Assembly (NCBI GenBank): GCA_965242855.1
Contig: OZ251509.1
Location: 124,001-188,000 of the forward strand
Source of the DNA: WTGU01 sp965242855
Lineage (GTDB): Bacteria > Pseudomonadota > Alphaproteobacteria > UBA828
Length of the DNA stretch: 64,000 nucleotides
Direction of reading: 5' to 3'
Every line of letters begins with the position of its first letter. The stretch's first letter is position 1. The position numbers and the translations under genes are program-made. Below are positions 62,058-64,000 of the stretch, in pieces. The notes beneath the pieces are model-generated. The model was not told the DNA's origin, ran no database searches, and was given only the letters and a program-made list of their open reading frames with translations.

Positions 62058-63098
62058 ACGCCGCATGTCCGCGCCGCTCGATCGAGCCGACGATCCTCTC
62101 GTCTCCGGGGGCCGGTACGGTGGGCGAACGCGCATGACGGTCCTTCCGGCAGCTCTCCAATCAAGGCGCGATCTTGACCGGGAGGGCGTGTCCCGATGGC
62201 CTGCGACGTTGTGACGTTCTCTCGCTTTCGGGGCCGGTGAAGCAAGCAGAGGCGTCCGATCCGTGAATCTGGAGCAGACATTGAGGAATGCGGTCGGCCG
62301 CCGCCGCTCCGGTCAACTGGACAACGAGGCGCAGGTAAAGCACGCAGTCATACTGCCGATCCCTGCATGCGTTGGAGTGGGGCTACGCCGATTCTGGACC
62401 GGTCAAGGCCGAGTATTCGCAGGATCCGGCCGCGTTGACTACGCGCACCAAGATAGCACCTCAAGCACTTCAGAATCGTTAGAGATTGTTGAAGGTGCAC
62501 ATGAAAAGACAAGCAAGTCGTCTTCGCAACTCATACAAGGTAATGCGAAGAGCGGGGAGATACCTCAAGACATTGTGCGCGATTTGATGCACGTAATATT
62601 GGAGACACCTGGACTATTAAACGAGAAAACCATTCTTTATTTGGAAAGCAAAAAGAATTCCGTGGGAACAGAGTTGCCCCTTCCCTGTGATTCGAAAAAT
62701 CTCGGAATGAGCGAAAATCAGTGAGTATAACCGGTAATGGACGACAAAAACATATGCCGAGCGGTGGTATGTATGCAAAGAGTAGTGGAAGAAGCATCAT
62801 CGTCATAATTACGAGAAACTAGCCGAGTGGAGCGAGTCGTTGATGGCTGTCGCAGACGATCCCAAAGCGAGGGATTGTTTGGCACGCATAGCGTACCGGC
62901 TTTCTGCCTGTGCCGACAAGTACGAGTCGTGAATCCGCTGTTCAGCGTGGAATGTCGACTCCCCATTGGCGGGCGCGCCCTTTCCTTCCTTCCTGCGGCT
63001 TGGAACACGAGCGGATCCGGGTTACGGTCCGCCCGCGTCGGCCGCCTCGCCAAGTTCGAGGCATCCGGGCCGAGCGGCGTATCGGGAGCGGAGGGAGC
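62058..63098. other. A+T-richer degraded region between tkt module and gap
   Basis: About 1.04 kb with lower G+C than the window, especially 62440-62840. It contains a decayed HsdR-N-like fragment at its start, then unrecognised coding-like DNA. One frame from about 62776 to 62932 reads KKHHRHNYEKLAEWSESLM...DKYES without a good start, and looks like a C-terminal remnant. No intact gene is supported; it appears to be a scar of foreign DNA inserted between transketolase and GAPDH. Confidence 0.5.
62263..62460 (+). pseudogene. HsdR-type restriction subunit, N-terminal remnant
   Basis: From the GTG at 62263 the frame gives VNLEQTLRNAV...SGQLDNEAQVKHAVILPI. After a +1 shift it continues LHALEWGYADSGPVKAEYSQ, and after another shift GSGRVDYAHQ. 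In order these match the N-terminal nuclease domain of type I restriction/HSDR_N proteins (NEAxVxxxIVLPILxALGW, VxPEY, GRVDYA). Two frameshifts in 200 bases and loss of everything downstream make it a relic. The open frame running to 62724 is a chance fusion. Confidence 0.6.

Positions 63099-64000
<902 letters not shown>

Noticed and set aside
62263..62724. Intact 153-residue gene
   Set aside because: Only the first ~30 codons match the HsdR-like pattern; conserved motifs then move to other frames and the remaining part has no similarity I recognise. Treated as a pseudogene fragment.

Overview
The window is very G+C-rich chromosomal DNA, tightly packed with metabolic genes, many of which overlap by ATGA or TGATG. 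The clusters dapF-mtaB-ftsY, yejABEF and tkt...gap, plus the coxMSL-type genes, point to an alphaproteobacterium, probably Rhodospirillales-like or an uncultured relative. That is an inference; there is no rRNA to confirm it. I saw no tRNA, rRNA or CRISPR array.

Layout. 0.2-4.7 kb: a hydantoinase/dihydropyrimidinase with a complete polar-amino-acid-type ABC transporter, probably one operon. 4.67-7.14 kb: a mobile element bounded by 21-bp inverted repeats. It holds an IS5-type transposase read through a -1 frameshift, a 5'-truncated IS1595-type transposase, a DNA methyltransferase and a GIY-YIG nuclease of Eco29kI type. 7.2-12.9 kb: yejABEF peptide importer on the minus strand. 12.9-16.4 kb: a Nudix hydrolase, a polytopic membrane protein and a family 2 glycosyltransferase. 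16.4-19.4 kb: dapF-mtaB-ftsY on the minus strand. 19.4-20.2 kb: a repeat-rich gap. 20.2-23.3 kb: a LysR regulator and an Old-Yellow-Enzyme-type oxidoreductase. 23.5-28.4 kb: orphan ureE/ureG facing a three-subunit molybdenum hydroxylase. 28.4-30.0 kb: a second restriction-modification pair, with a BglII-like nuclease. 30.2-39.0 kb: adenylate cyclase, an IlvD/Edd dehydratase, three short-chain dehydrogenases, a restriction-helicase remnant and a second flavin oxidoreductase. 39-40.7 kb: repeats, a toxin remnant and a secreted ankyrin protein. 40.8-58.9 kb: scattered catabolic and transport genes (GMC oxidoreductase, TPR/2OG oxygenase, CoA ligase, amidase, ArsI-like dioxygenase, EctD-like oxygenase, UbiD-type decarboxylase), an adenylate cyclase fused to a cytochrome-like membrane domain and a ferredoxin domain, and thyX. 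59-64 kb: transketolase and GAPDH, separated by a frameshifted hydrolase and an A+T-rich stretch with another restriction-gene remnant.

Two themes stand out. One is catabolism of small amides, hydantoins and carboxylates with matching importers. The other is repeated acquisition and decay of restriction systems: two intact pairs and two remnants in 64 kb. The most unusual locus is the 2.5-kb element, in which a restriction-modification-like pair sits between the transposase stop codon and the right terminal repeat, so it appears to travel as IS cargo. The first 163 bases carry no gene I can support, apart from the leader of the hydantoinase.
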